Positions 16,993 through 25,931 of a stretch of 64,000 nucleotides of DNA are shown one piece after another. Position 1 is the first letter of the stretch. Every line of letters begins with the position of its first letter. The position numbers were made by a program, and so were the translations under genes. Under the pieces are notes generated by a model, which was given only the letters and a program-made list of their open reading frames with translations, was not told the origin of the DNA and searched no databases. This DNA is from Dokdonia sp. PRO95 (GTDB lineage Bacteria > Bacteroidota > Bacteroidia > Flavobacteriales > Flavobacteriaceae), in NCBI RefSeq assembly GCF_000355805.1, contig NZ_CM001837.1, positions 2,717,868 through 2,781,867 of the forward strand, given 5' to 3'.

Positions 16993-19392
16993 TTAATCTT
17001 TGGTTTTAACAAGTATTACTCCGTTTTTTCCTGCCTGCCCATAGAGTTCAATTGCTTTTTCCTCTTTTACAATAGAAATGCTTTCGATATCATTTGGATT
17101 TAAGTTTTTCATTTGTCCAGAGGTATGCAATTTACCATTGATATAGATAATAGGTTTATCGGAGGAGTCAGATTTCAAAATATCTTCTTCAGGTAATTGT
17201 TCCATTAACTTATTCTGTGATAAACTAGATACAGTCGAGGAAGCTTCATCCAATAGCTTTTGATAAAGAGGAGTATCTTCTTTAATTTGTTTTCCCCATC
17301 TATTATAGAAACTCTTAGACCCTTCAGGGCTAACAACAGAGTAGTAAGTTTCTTCATCGAGTGTTACGTAGCGCATGTCTCTTTGTTGCCTGCTATTTTT
17401 ATAGTTTTCTCTATCGCTTTTTAAATTCTCACGTCGCTCCTTCATTTGCATTTTCATGCTGTCACGGCGTGATAGCATATCTTGTCTCATAGAGTCTACC
17501 TGAGCTCTTCCTTGTAGGCTTCTGCGTTCTTCCATACGAGCTCGCATATCCTGCTTGCGAGCTTCCATGTTTGTACGCATACTGTCTCTGCTATTTATCA
17601 TTGATTTGCGACGTTTTTCCAAGCTGGCTCTCCTGTTGTCATAAGCTTTTCTCTGATCATTCTCCATATTAACATTCCCCATGCCTGTACTGCCGTCAGC
17701 ATTGCGATATATGTAAATGTCGTTGATAGGATTAGAGCTCTTTAAGGTGTAATTCTTGTTATTCCCATTATCATCTTTAAGATTGACTGAAATTTTTTCT
17801 ATTTCTAGATTTCTATTTCTCTTAATGCCACTTACCTTCAGAGTAGCGTTGTGCTTATCTTTCATTACTTTAATAAGTGCATCAATCTCGTTATCCGTTG
17901 TGTTTTTAGTAATGATATAGCTATAAGTTTCTTGAGAATTTAAAACCTTAGGCGCTCTTAGAGTATCTTTTATCTGGATTTTAGGACTTTGGCTTAAAAG
18001 TGTTGTGTCTTTAACCACAACGGGTGGGTTATATGATGCTCTTGGATAATTTCCTTTATTTTCTTCCTCATAGCTGTCCCCATTTTTAATAAGTGCTCTG
18101 TCATATACGGTGCCAAGCAAGTTTAAGAACTCAAGTTTATCTACATCAATGCGAAATGAAGTTCCTTTTTCTCCATTTTCTATAACATTAATACCTTTTT
18201 CATTAAAACTAATTTGATACCCTTCCCAAGTTTTAGAGATATCTTTGGCGCGTTTAAAACGTGTATGGAAAACACGGTCTCCAGCAAACTTAGTTTGAAA
18301 GTCAAAACGTTTTATAATTCCATTTTCGGCTATTCTTCGATTTGAAAAGCGTATTAAGCTCTGCGGAAATCTTTCGGCAACTTCTTTTTCAATATTATCT
18401 AAATCTAGGGCTGTGCTATTTCTTGTAATTGTAAATTCATTGTTGCGTACTGGCTTAATAGAAGGTGTTTCCGCTTTCGCGAAAGCGATATTATCCTCCT
18501 CCACATAATTAGTCACTTCTTTTACATTAAAAGAGTACATAAAGAGCGCAAGCACGGGAATGATAAGTGATAACCTCCAAAGATTGTTTTTGTGGGATTG
18601 TGGTGTATTGATCATAACGATTCGTTTTTTGATAAATGATTGATAAAATTGATTAGTAAGTGCTGGGGCAAATGAGGGGGATGAGACCTGTACCAGCGTG
18701 CGTTGATATTGTTTTGGATTCTTAATTTCTTGTATAGCTTGGTGATCTGCTAGGTATTCTAGATTTTGCTCAAGACTGTTTTTATACATCCAGGCAAAGG
18801 GGTTACACCATTGTATCACAAGCGTTATTTGAGATAAGAGCATATCTAGAGAGTGCCTTTGCTGTGCGTGTACTTTTTCGTGAGCGATAATCATCTCAAG
18901 TTCTTCTGGCGTGTGAAACGCAGGATTGTAAACAATTTTTGAAAAGAAAGAAAACGGACTTATCGCTTTTGTAACTGCTACAAATGTATAGCGCCCTTTT
19001 GTACTGCGACTGCCAGATGCAATGAGCTGTCTTAAGGATATATATTGCGCACAAAGCCTACAGAGCATTATACAGATACCTATTATATATATTATGAAAA
19101 GTACCTGCCACCAGTTTACAGCTTGTTCTACAGGTTGCGATGTTACAGCGATGGGTGCAGTTTTTACGGAGCTTATATCCAGAGAGGTCATCACAAGCGG
19201 TTGCGAGGGTATAATCACCTCAATCTCACGTGTAAATTCTATAAAAGGAAGGGTAATAGCAGCAATGATACCGGCTATAAAGTAATGCCTTTTTGCGGTA
19301 AACAAGGTGTTTTTATAAAGTACGGTTAGGTAGATTACATAGAAGAGCCCGAGTATGGAGGCGCTTTTTGTAAGGAGTATGAGCGTTTCCAT
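16993..19392 (-). CDS. BlaR1-family M56 metallopeptidase with plug-like C-terminus
   Basis: A 799-residue membrane sensor-protease. Three N-terminal helices (about 5-25, 36-52, 95-113), the zinc motif HEKVH (H171-E172-H175) in the cytosolic M56 domain, and a fourth helix (about 288-306, PVLALFMYSF) give the BlaR1 layout. The periplasmic part has two unidentified regions, a charged helical stretch rich in R, M, S and D (about 580-680) and a C-terminal TonB plug-like segment (DIESISIVKEEKAIELYG). In this family the protease inactivates the BlaI repressor; the signal sensed here is unknown. It lies 4 nt after blaI. An exact palindrome encodes AFAKA near residue 304. Confidence 0.88.
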   Translation of the reverse strand: METLILLTKSASILGLFYVIYLTVLYKNTLFTAKRHYFIAGIIAAITLPFIEFTREIEVIIPSQPLVMTSLDISSVKTAPIAVTSQPVEQAVNWWQVLFIIYIIGICIMLCRLCAQYISLRQLIASGSRSTKGRYTFVAVTKAISPFSFFSKIVYNPAFHTPEELEMIIAHEKVHAQQRHSLDMLLSQITLVIQWCNPFAWMYKNSLEQNLEYLADHQAIQEIKNPKQYQRTLVQVSSPSFAPALTNQFYQSFIKKRIVMINTPQSHKNNLWRLSLIIPVLALFMYSFNVKEVTNYVEEDNIAFAKAETPSIKPVRNNEFTITRNSTALDLDNIEKEVAERFPQSLIRFSNRRIAENGIIKRFDFQTKFAGDRVFHTRFKRAKDISKTWEGYQISFNEKGINVIENGEKGTSFRIDVDKLEFLNLLGTVYDRALIKNGDSYEEENKGNYPRASYNPPVVVKDTTLLSQSPKIQIKDTLRAPKVLNSQETYSYIITKNTTDNEIDALIKVMKDKHNATLKVSGIKRNRNLEIEKISVNLKDDNGNNKNYTLKSSNPINDIYIYRNADGSTGMGNVNMENDQRKAYDNRRASLEKRRKSMINSRDSMRTNMEARKQDMRARMEERRSLQGRAQVDSMRQDMLSRRDSMKMQMKERRENLKSDRENYKNSRQQRDMRYVTLDEETYYSVVSPEGSKSFYNRWGKQIKEDTPLYQKLLDEASSTVSSLSQNKLMEQLPEEDILKSDSSDKPIIYINGKLHTSGQMKNLNPNDIESISIVKEEKAIELYGQAGKNGVILVKTKD
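18473..18486. repeat. Iterated palindrome, exact copy inside the blaR1-type gene
   Basis: GCTTTCGCGAAAGC read in frame as AFAKA just after the fourth membrane helix. Confidence 0.9.
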
Positions 19393-19396
19393 AAGC

Positions 19397-19750
19397 TTAT
19401 TTTTTTTCTATGATTGCTAGTATTTCTCTAAGCTCATCTGCAGAGATCTTTTCTTCTTTGGCAAAAAAGGAAACCATATTCTTATACGAGTTACCAAAAT
19501 ACTTTTGAGTAGTCGTCTCCATAAACTCCTTACGATAGGATTCTAAAGATACGGTAGGGAAGTACTGGTGTGTTTTTCCAAAGGCTTGATGCCCTACATA
19601 TCCTTTATCTGCCAGATTTCTTATAATGGTAGAAACTGTATTGTAATGATTGCCTTCTGGTAATGCGGCTACGACCTCTTTTACAAAGGCGCGCTCAAGC
19701 TTCCATAGAGAGTGCATAACCTGTTCTTCTTTATTTGTGAGTTTATCCAT
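19397..19750 (-). CDS. BlaI/MecI/CopY-family repressor
   Basis: A 117-residue winged-helix repressor. MDKLTNKEEQVMHSLWKLER and the recognition region NTVSTIIRNLADKGYVGHQA are typical of BlaI, and the helical C-terminal part (KNMVSFFAKEEKISADELRE) would serve for dimerisation. The likely start is the ATG at 19750; an in-frame extension to 19843 would run through the operator array and the -7 box. It lies 4 nt upstream of its BlaR1-type partner and is probably autoregulated through the three repeats at 19819-19877. Confidence 0.92.
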   Translation of the reverse strand: MDKLTNKEEQVMHSLWKLERAFVKEVVAALPEGNHYNTVSTIIRNLADKGYVGHQAFGKTHQYFPTVSLESYRKEFMETTTQKYFGNSYKNMVSFFAKEEKISADELREILAIIEKK

Positions 19751-19812
19751 AAGAAACAATTTTATAGTATCGCTTTGCAAGCGATTGTATACGAGTGATT
19801 TGATTGATGATT

Positions 19813-19843
19813 CAAACATACAACGAAAAATATAGTTAAACAA
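19813..19843 (-). promoter_or_regulatory. Promoter of the blaI-blaR1 operon
   Basis: On the minus strand TTG (19841-19843), a 20-nt spacer and TATGTTTG (19813-19820) match the Bacteroidota consensus. The promoter overlaps two of the three operator-like repeats. Confidence 0.75.
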
Positions 19844-19877
19844 CTATTTTTGTAGTTATACAACGAATTTTATAGTT
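19819..19877. promoter_or_regulatory. Three operator-like repeats at exactly 20-bp spacing
   Basis: Three units of the form ACAAC, 8 nt, TAGTT begin at 19820, 19840 and 19860. The middle unit contains the dyad AACTA, 6 nt, TAGTT. The 20-bp period equals about two helical turns, so BlaI dimers would bind one face of the DNA, over the promoter. Confidence 0.65.
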
Positions 19878-19894
19878 TACGAGGGATTTGGGTT

Positions 19895-19930
19895 TAAAAA
19901 AACCGTAAATAACTTATAGCTATTTACGGT
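19895..19930 (-). terminator. Terminator of the peptidase operon
   Basis: ACCGTAAATA (19902-19911) pairs with TATTTACGGT (19921-19930), followed on the minus strand by a T run. It lies 36 nt after the stop of the first M20 gene. Confidence 0.85.
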
Positions 19931-19965
19931 CTAATGTATAACGATCTATTATGCTAGAGTAGGGG

Positions 19966-21243
19966 TTATTGCCCTAGATAGTCTTGTGTCATTTGTACAA
20001 ACGTTTTTACACCTAGAAGCATCCCACTTTCATCTATATAAAAGTCTGGTGTGTGGTGCGGGAACGCCTCTGTGGTGCCTGGAGTTTTACCCCCTAAGAA
20101 AAAATAAAGCCCAGGAACTTCTTTCTGAAAGAATGAAAAGTCTTCTGCACCAGTAATTGCTTTTATCACGTGTACGTTTTCTTTACCAGCTGCCTTCTCT
20201 AGTGAAGGTACCATCTGGCTCGTAAGATTTTCATCATTATATGTAATAGGATACCCTTCAGGTATTGTAATGGTCGCTTCTGTGCGGTAAGCCGCAGCAA
20301 TAGCCGGTACCATTTCCTTCATACGGTTATTAATATAAGTTTGCATATCATAATCTAGTGTACGTAATGTACCTACTATATGTGTTTCTTCTGGTATAAT
20401 ATTACTACGTACGCCCGCATTAATTTTACCTATAGATAATACTGCAGCCTCGTCTGTGAGGGGAATCTCACGAGATATGATGGTTTGTAAGCCATCTATA
20501 ATCTTTACGGCTGCCATAATAGGGTCACGACTTGTCCACGGGGTTGAGCCGTGGCTTTGTTTTCCTTTTATATGTATCTCAAAGCTCTGTGAAGCGGCCA
20601 TAATTCCGCCTGGCTTATAGGCAATAGTATTTACATCTTGCCCAGACCCTATGTGAAGGCCAAAAATGGCATCTACATCTGGGTTTTTAAGCACATTTTC
20701 TTTTACCATAAGTTCTGCACCACCTTCTTCGCCAGGAGGCGCACCTTCCTCGGCTGGTTGAAAGATAAATTTTACGGTTCCTGCAAAGTCATTATTTTTT
20801 GCAAGTATCTCTGCCACGCCCATAAGAATTGCGATGTGTGTATCGTGACCACAAGCGTGCATTACAGGCACGGCCTCACCACGATATTCTCCCATTGCTT
20901 CAGATTTAAACGGTAAGTCTGCACGTTCTTTTACGGGTAATCCATCTATATCTGCTCGTAGTGCGAGTACTTTTCCTTTACGCTTTCCTTCTAGTATGCC
21001 TACAACTCCAGTTTTGGCAACAACGGTTTGTACCTTCATACCTAGGGATTTGAGGTGTGTAGCTATTTTTTCGGCAGTTTTAAACTCTCTGTTTCCTAGT
21101 TCTGGATTTTGATGAAAGTCACGACGCCATTCTATGACCTTAGATTCTATATCATTAATTTGTTGCTCTAGATTGTTTTGCGCTTTCGCGAAAGCGGTAA
21201 AAAGTAACACACTAGAAAATAATAAGGTTGTTGTATACTTCAT
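19966..21243 (-). CDS. Secreted M20D amidohydrolase/carboxypeptidase, paralogue 1
   Basis: A 425-residue zinc amidohydrolase of the M20D group (aminoacylase, hippurate hydrolase, IAA-amino-acid hydrolase type). A signal peptide (1-22, ending AFAKAQ) precedes WRRDFHQNPELGNREFKTAE, the metal motif HACGHDTH, QPAEEGAPPGEEGG with the catalytic glutamate, and the C-terminal AEDFSFF and PHHTPDF. It should release amino acids from N-acyl or dipeptide substrates in the periplasm or outside. It is the last of four tandem peptidase genes. The exact palindrome supplies the end of the signal peptide. Confidence 0.9.
   Translation of the reverse strand: MKYTTTLLFSSVLLFTAFAKAQNNLEQQINDIESKVIEWRRDFHQNPELGNREFKTAEKIATHLKSLGMKVQTVVAKTGVVGILEGKRKGKVLALRADIDGLPVKERADLPFKSEAMGEYRGEAVPVMHACGHDTHIAILMGVAEILAKNNDFAGTVKFIFQPAEEGAPPGEEGGAELMVKENVLKNPDVDAIFGLHIGSGQDVNTIAYKPGGIMAASQSFEIHIKGKQSHGSTPWTSRDPIMAAVKIIDGLQTIISREIPLTDEAAVLSIGKINAGVRSNIIPEETHIVGTLRTLDYDMQTYINNRMKEMVPAIAAAYRTEATITIPEGYPITYNDENLTSQMVPSLEKAAGKENVHVIKAITGAEDFSFFQKEVPGLYFFLGGKTPGTTEAFPHHTPDFYIDESGMLLGVKTFVQMTQDYLGQ
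21182..21195. repeat. Iterated palindrome, exact copy in an M20 signal peptide
   Basis: GCTTTCGCGAAAGC read in frame as AFAKA, ending at the predicted cleavage site of paralogue 1. Confidence 0.9.
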
Positions 21244-21259
21244 TTATGTAATGATATTT

Positions 21260-23089
21260 TTAATTAATCGTATTGCTGAATGCCGTTTCGCCACCTACAA
21301 TTGGTAGGGTAAGTTTAGTTTTTGATAGATCTACTGTTAGCTCTGTTCCAGGATTAGGAAGTACTGTAAACTCGCTATCACTAGAGAAAATCATTAAGCC
21401 AATTTGCTGTCCTTTTCTTATAATTTGATCATCTGGCATTAGGTCAAATGTCACTTCATAAAACTCACCTTTCTTAAGAGGTTCACTTTTACGTATGGAG
21501 GCATAATTTTGAGGATCTGCCCATCCACGAGTGATAAGATTATCTGTTATTTTAATCTCTTTCCCTTCTTCATAAGGTAATGAAACAAGGTAGACGCTCA
21601 AGTTTGCTGCTTCCTTACTACTAGAGACACTAATAGTTACATTAGGTGTTCCAGAAATATGTAACTCATCCTTAAGAGTAGGAGTGAGGTACAACAATCT
21701 GTTTTGAGATGCAGAAGCCTTCATCATATCTTTAGCACTCACAGTAGCGTCATCTACTAGTGTTTCCTTAGCTAGTTTCTTTGCTTTTTGAGTAGATAAC
21801 GTTCCTGCTCCATTAGTACTTTTTCCTAAGTATAATGTAATATCCTTTGCTTGTGGGTTTGGATAGTTTTCATAAGCTGTAGGCTGATCTCTAGCGTCGT
21901 TTTCTCTTACAATTTGTGCTTTGGGATCATTTTCAACGCCATTATCTATTCCGTGTAAATACTTTGTAAACCATCGGTTCATCATCTTCATAGGTGGAGG
22001 ACCTCCATGACCATTCTGATGATAAAAAATCTGACTAGGGATACCCATTTCTTGGGCTCGCTTGTAGATGCGGTAGCTATGTTCTGGCATTACATTCCAG
22101 TCATTAAAACCATGGGACATTAATAATGCTGCTTTCATAGGCTTCATATCATTAAGATAATCTCTACCTGCCCAGAAATCATTGTAATCCCCTGTTGCAC
22201 GATCCATCCCGTTTTTAAGCTCAATATCTCTCACAAGACTATCTGCATACGCTCTTTTTGATTCGTCTCCACTATGTATAAAGTTGTACAATACATCGAT
22301 ATCTTCACCTAGATACCCTCCAGGAGAACGCACTAGTCCGTTAGATCTGTAGTAATGATAATATGAAGTATTAGGAGCTATAGGAATAATAGCCTCAAGA
22401 CCATCAACTCCAGTTGTTGCAGCAGCTAGTGGTAGGGTGCCATTGTAAGATGTTCCGGTCATCCCAACTTTACCTGTAGACCAGAATGCTTTTACCTCTT
22501 CATTACTGTCAATTTCTTTATAACCTTTTGCTCTACCGTTGAGCCAGTCTACAACAGCTTTAGGTGCAAGTGATTCATTATCACCACCTACCGTAGGAGA
22601 ACCTTCTGATAGTCCAGTTCCTGGAGAAGATGAGTGTACCACAATATAACCCCTAGGAATCCAAGTCTTAATGAGCGAATTTGAAATTACGGGACGTTTT
22701 CCTCTACGTACGACAACTCCGTTTGCTATTGGTTTTTCTTGAGCTCCTATTTCATGTTTTACATCATAAAATAAATTGGGATCATTTGCTGCAACGCCTG
22801 CATAATAAGGGCTTGTCTCATAAATAACGGGCAGTTTTAGTCCGCTTTCGGTTTGTAGGGGTCTTGTTACATCTACGTGCATACGATCTAGCTTGCCATC
22901 ACCATCTGTGTCAAATTCTGTCTCAACCCATAAATCCTCTCGAATCCAACTAGACGGTATATCAAATGCAGGAACTATTTGCGCTTCTCCATCTTTAAAT
23001 ATTGGTTGGTCAATCTGTTGTGAATGTAAGGTGGTAGCCGCCATTGCAGTAACTGCAAACGGCATTAATGTTTTAAAAAATATCTTCAT
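21260..23089 (-). CDS. Secreted S15/CocE-family X-Pro dipeptidyl-peptidase-like hydrolase
   Basis: A 609-residue serine hydrolase. A signal peptide (about 1-23, MKIFFKTLMPFAVTAMAATT) is followed by an alpha/beta-hydrolase domain with the S15 nucleophile motif GTSYNG, SSPGTGLSEG, DWNV and the histidine-bearing GHGG segment, and a C-terminal jelly-roll (about 420-600). Members remove X-Pro dipeptides or hydrolyse esters and amides. Its place between two M20 and one M28 genes favours a peptidase role. Distances of 13-17 nt to both neighbours support one transcript. Confidence 0.88.
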   Translation of the reverse strand: MKIFFKTLMPFAVTAMAATTLHSQQIDQPIFKDGEAQIVPAFDIPSSWIREDLWVETEFDTDGDGKLDRMHVDVTRPLQTESGLKLPVIYETSPYYAGVAANDPNLFYDVKHEIGAQEKPIANGVVVRRGKRPVISNSLIKTWIPRGYIVVHSSSPGTGLSEGSPTVGGDNESLAPKAVVDWLNGRAKGYKEIDSNEEVKAFWSTGKVGMTGTSYNGTLPLAAATTGVDGLEAIIPIAPNTSYYHYYRSNGLVRSPGGYLGEDIDVLYNFIHSGDESKRAYADSLVRDIELKNGMDRATGDYNDFWAGRDYLNDMKPMKAALLMSHGFNDWNVMPEHSYRIYKRAQEMGIPSQIFYHQNGHGGPPPMKMMNRWFTKYLHGIDNGVENDPKAQIVRENDARDQPTAYENYPNPQAKDITLYLGKSTNGAGTLSTQKAKKLAKETLVDDATVSAKDMMKASASQNRLLYLTPTLKDELHISGTPNVTISVSSSKEAANLSVYLVSLPYEEGKEIKITDNLITRGWADPQNYASIRKSEPLKKGEFYEVTFDLMPDDQIIRKGQQIGLMIFSSDSEFTVLPNPGTELTVDLSKTKLTLPIVGGETAFSNTIN

Positions 23090-23102
23090 AGGGATCTAAT
23101 TT

Positions 23103-24380
23103 TTATTTACCGTTTAAGTAATCAATACTCATTTGGCTTAGTGCTTTAACGCCTAGTTGAAATCCAGCTTCATCAATCACAAAATCAGGTGTGTGATGAG
23201 GAAAAGCTTCAGTACTGCCAGCGGTCATACCGCCTAAAAAGAAATAGAAGCCAGGTACTTTCTCTTGGAAGAAAGAAAAGTCTTCTCCACCAGTTACCGC
23301 TTTCTGTAGCGACACATTTTCTATACCACCTACTTTTTGTAAGGTAGGGAGCATTTGTGCAGTAAGATCAAGATCATTGTAAGTTACGACAGTCATGTTT
23401 TGCCAGTCTATCGTAGCCTCACCGCCATAAGCCTTTGCAATACCAGCAGCCATTTCATCCATACGGCGTATGATTTTCTCACGCATATCTGGATCCAGTG
23501 TACGTACTGTACCTATCATTTCGGCACTTTCTGGGATGATGTTAAAGCGTGTTCCAGATGTAATCTTACCTACGGTAATTACTGCAGCTTCCTCGGTTAA
23601 TTCACTTTCACGAGAGATAATACTCTGGAAACCGTTGATAATCTGTGCAGATATTAAAATAGGGTCCACTCCAGACCAAGGCTGACTGCCATGAGATTGC
23701 TTTCCTTTTACATTTACTACAAAACGCTCTGTAGCTGCCATTGTTCCACCTGGTTTATATTTTATAGTATTTACAGGAGTAGCACTATTAATGTGTAAAC
23801 CAAAAATAGCATCCACTTTAGGATTATCAAGTACACCTTCTTTTACCATAAGTTTTGCACCGCCTTCTTCACCTGGAGGAGGTCCTTCTTCTGATGGTTG
23901 AAAAATGAATTTTACAGAACCTTTGATTTTGTCTTTGTTTTTTGACAGTACTTCTGCCACACCCATAAGGATAGCAGTGTGTGTATCATGACCACAAGCA
24001 TGCATCACACCAGTTTCTGTTCCTAAAAATGAAGTAACTACCTCAGATTTGAAAGGAAGGTCATTACGTTCTGTAACGGGAAGGGCGTCTATATCTGCTC
24101 TTAAAGCAACCACTTTACCTGGCATGTCTCCTTTAAGTAAGCCTACGACTCCAGTTTTGGCAACTCCTGTTTGTACTTCAATCCCCAAAGATTCGAGGTG
24201 TTTTGCTATTTTTTCGGCAGTTTTGAATTCGCGATTTCCTAGTTCTGGATTTTGATGAAAATCTCTGCGCCATTCTATGACCTTTTCTTCTACAGCGGCA
24301 ATGTCTTTGTCAAAAGAGGTTTGCGCTTTCGCGAAAGCGGTACCAGCAATAAGGGCACTTAGTATTAATACTTTTTTCAT
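23103..24380 (-). CDS. Secreted M20D amidohydrolase/carboxypeptidase, paralogue 2
   Basis: A 425-residue paralogue of the gene at 19966-21243, with the same signal-peptide ending (AFAKAQ), WRRDFHQNPELGNREFKTAE, HACGHDTH, QPSEEGPPPGEEGG, GGEDFSFF and PHHTPDF. The proteins are similar along the whole length but clearly diverged, so this is an old duplication and the two probably differ in substrate. The ATG at 24380 gives a proper signal peptide; the upstream in-frame ATG at 24410 does not. Confidence 0.9.
   Translation of the reverse strand: MKKVLILSALIAGTAFAKAQTSFDKDIAAVEEKVIEWRRDFHQNPELGNREFKTAEKIAKHLESLGIEVQTGVAKTGVVGLLKGDMPGKVVALRADIDALPVTERNDLPFKSEVVTSFLGTETGVMHACGHDTHTAILMGVAEVLSKNKDKIKGSVKFIFQPSEEGPPPGEEGGAKLMVKEGVLDNPKVDAIFGLHINSATPVNTIKYKPGGTMAATERFVVNVKGKQSHGSQPWSGVDPILISAQIINGFQSIISRESELTEEAAVITVGKITSGTRFNIIPESAEMIGTVRTLDPDMREKIIRRMDEMAAGIAKAYGGEATIDWQNMTVVTYNDLDLTAQMLPTLQKVGGIENVSLQKAVTGGEDFSFFQEKVPGFYFFLGGMTAGSTEAFPHHTPDFVIDEAGFQLGVKALSQMSIDYLNGK
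24325..24338. repeat. Iterated palindrome, exact copy in the second M20 signal peptide
   Basis: GCTTTCGCGAAAGC read in frame as AFAKA at the same position as in paralogue 1, so it predates or was copied with the duplication. Confidence 0.9.
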
Positions 24381-24419
24381 AAGGTATATGTTGTGATGAT
24401 TTAAAATCAATATGTATTG

Positions 24420-25805
24420 TTATCTAATAATCTGGCTAGGGAAAGCAACAGGACTTTCATGACCATCTTTACCTACAGCAGCAACGCCAAAGAAAAAGTT
24501 GTCAATCACAATCCCTTTTAATGTCGCCGAAGTTCCATCTGTAATAAGACGTGCATTGTCCCAAGTAGGTGAAGTAGTATCTCTCCAGTACACTTTATAA
24601 GCAACAGCACCATCTACGGCATCCCATTGTAATCTTGCGTTTGCCTCAACGATACCGCCTATTCCTACATTCTTAGGAGTAGGAGGAGCCCAAGCAATAC
24701 TAGCAAGGTTAATTGCATTTACTGCAGTAAGCTTTGCGTTATATGGGAAGTTTACATGCTCAAATGTATCTCCGTAATTAATGCCATTTTCTGTACGGAT
24801 ATCTTGATGTTGTTGTGTGTAGTTCTCATGAGCTTCCATGATACGTATACCAGCAAAACCAGCGTCATTAAAAGGTCTGTGGTGACCACCACGACCAAAA
24901 CGATCTAAACGATACACCATCATAGGGTTCATTTCTGGCATGTAGTCTTGGGTAGTTTTGTATATAAATCTTGCTAGCTGGCGAGAGATTCCATCCACTT
25001 CACCACCATAAAAACGGCGTGCTCTACGCTGCTGCTCAGTTTCTGTAGGCGGTACAGGCTCAGAAAATATTCTAAACGTACGGTTATCAATAACACCATC
25101 TACACCTTCAATGTTACCTATCATATCATTATTCATAATCCCAATGATTTCCCATCCTTTTTCTTTAGCATGAGCAGCAAGTCCTTTTCCACCATAAAGG
25201 CCCTGTTCTTCACCAGAAAGACCTACGTAGATAATACTGTTTTCAAAAGAATATTTAGAAAGTACTCTTGCAGCTTCCATCGTTCCAGCCATTCCGCTCG
25301 CATTGTCATTTGCTCCTGGCGCGTCATCTGTATAATTATTAGGATCAGATATACGGCTGTCTATATCACCACTCATAATTACATAGCGATTAGGATATTT
25401 AGTTCCTTTTTGAATAGCGACCACATTAACAACCATGACATCCTTTGTGATACGGTTATTATCTCCTTTTTTTACAAGATTACTTTGATAAAATACATCG
25501 AGACAGTTATTACAGTTTTGTGAAGTCTTTTCAAATTCGCTTTTTATCCATCTTCTCGCAGCTCCTATTCCTCTTGTATTTGAAACCGTGTCGCTTAGTG
25601 TATGACGTGTCCCAAAATCTGCTAGTTTTTTAACATCTGCCCGTAGTCGATCTTCAGATACTGCATCTATGATTTCGTAGATTCTCTCATCGGTTTGTGC
25701 ATTTACTGTTGCTACAGAAAAAAGCAGGATAACCACCATAAAACCTAAGGTTGCGGTTAGTCTTTTAGTAGCTCTAAATAGGGTAGGAGTATGCGTGTTT
25801 AACAT
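24420..25805 (-). CDS. Secreted M28-family aminopeptidase
   Basis: A 461-residue zinc peptidase. A signal segment (about 15-37, TLGFMVVILLFSVATVNAQ) leads to an M28 catalytic domain with SGDIDSR, PGANDNASGMAGTMEAARVL, SGEEQGLYG and the late HRPFND metal ligand. The last 90 residues (ARLQWDAVDGAVAYKVYWRD) look like a fibronectin type III or similar beta-sandwich. It is expected to take N-terminal residues off peptides outside the cytoplasm. It is the first gene of the M28, M20, S15, M20 run, 39 nt before paralogue 2. Confidence 0.87.
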   Translation of the reverse strand: MLNTHTPTLFRATKRLTATLGFMVVILLFSVATVNAQTDERIYEIIDAVSEDRLRADVKKLADFGTRHTLSDTVSNTRGIGAARRWIKSEFEKTSQNCNNCLDVFYQSNLVKKGDNNRITKDVMVVNVVAIQKGTKYPNRYVIMSGDIDSRISDPNNYTDDAPGANDNASGMAGTMEAARVLSKYSFENSIIYVGLSGEEQGLYGGKGLAAHAKEKGWEIIGIMNNDMIGNIEGVDGVIDNRTFRIFSEPVPPTETEQQRRARRFYGGEVDGISRQLARFIYKTTQDYMPEMNPMMVYRLDRFGRGGHHRPFNDAGFAGIRIMEAHENYTQQHQDIRTENGINYGDTFEHVNFPYNAKLTAVNAINLASIAWAPPTPKNVGIGGIVEANARLQWDAVDGAVAYKVYWRDTTSPTWDNARLITDGTSATLKGIVIDNFFFGVAAVGKDGHESPVAFPSQIIR

Positions 25806-25869
25806 TATAAAGTGTTTAATAAATTGTTATGTTTTAAAGATACTAAAACAATGTATGTGCTAGAAGTAC

Positions 25870-25883
25870 GCTTTCGCGAAAGC
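25870..25883. repeat. Iterated palindrome, exact copy (intergenic)
   Basis: GCTTTCGCGAAAGC directly beside the terminator at 25884 and 65 bp upstream of the M28 gene. Confidence 0.9.
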
Positions 25884-25914
25884 AAAAAAAAATCCCAAAC
25901 CTATGTTTGGGATT
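25884..25914 (-). terminator. Terminator of the CBM9/propeller genes
   Basis: AATCCCAAAC pairs with GTTTGGGATT around a 4-nt loop; on the minus strand a T run follows. It lies 18 nt after the CBM9-like gene. Confidence 0.88.
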
Positions 25915-25931
25915 TTCATTGTCTCATTTTA

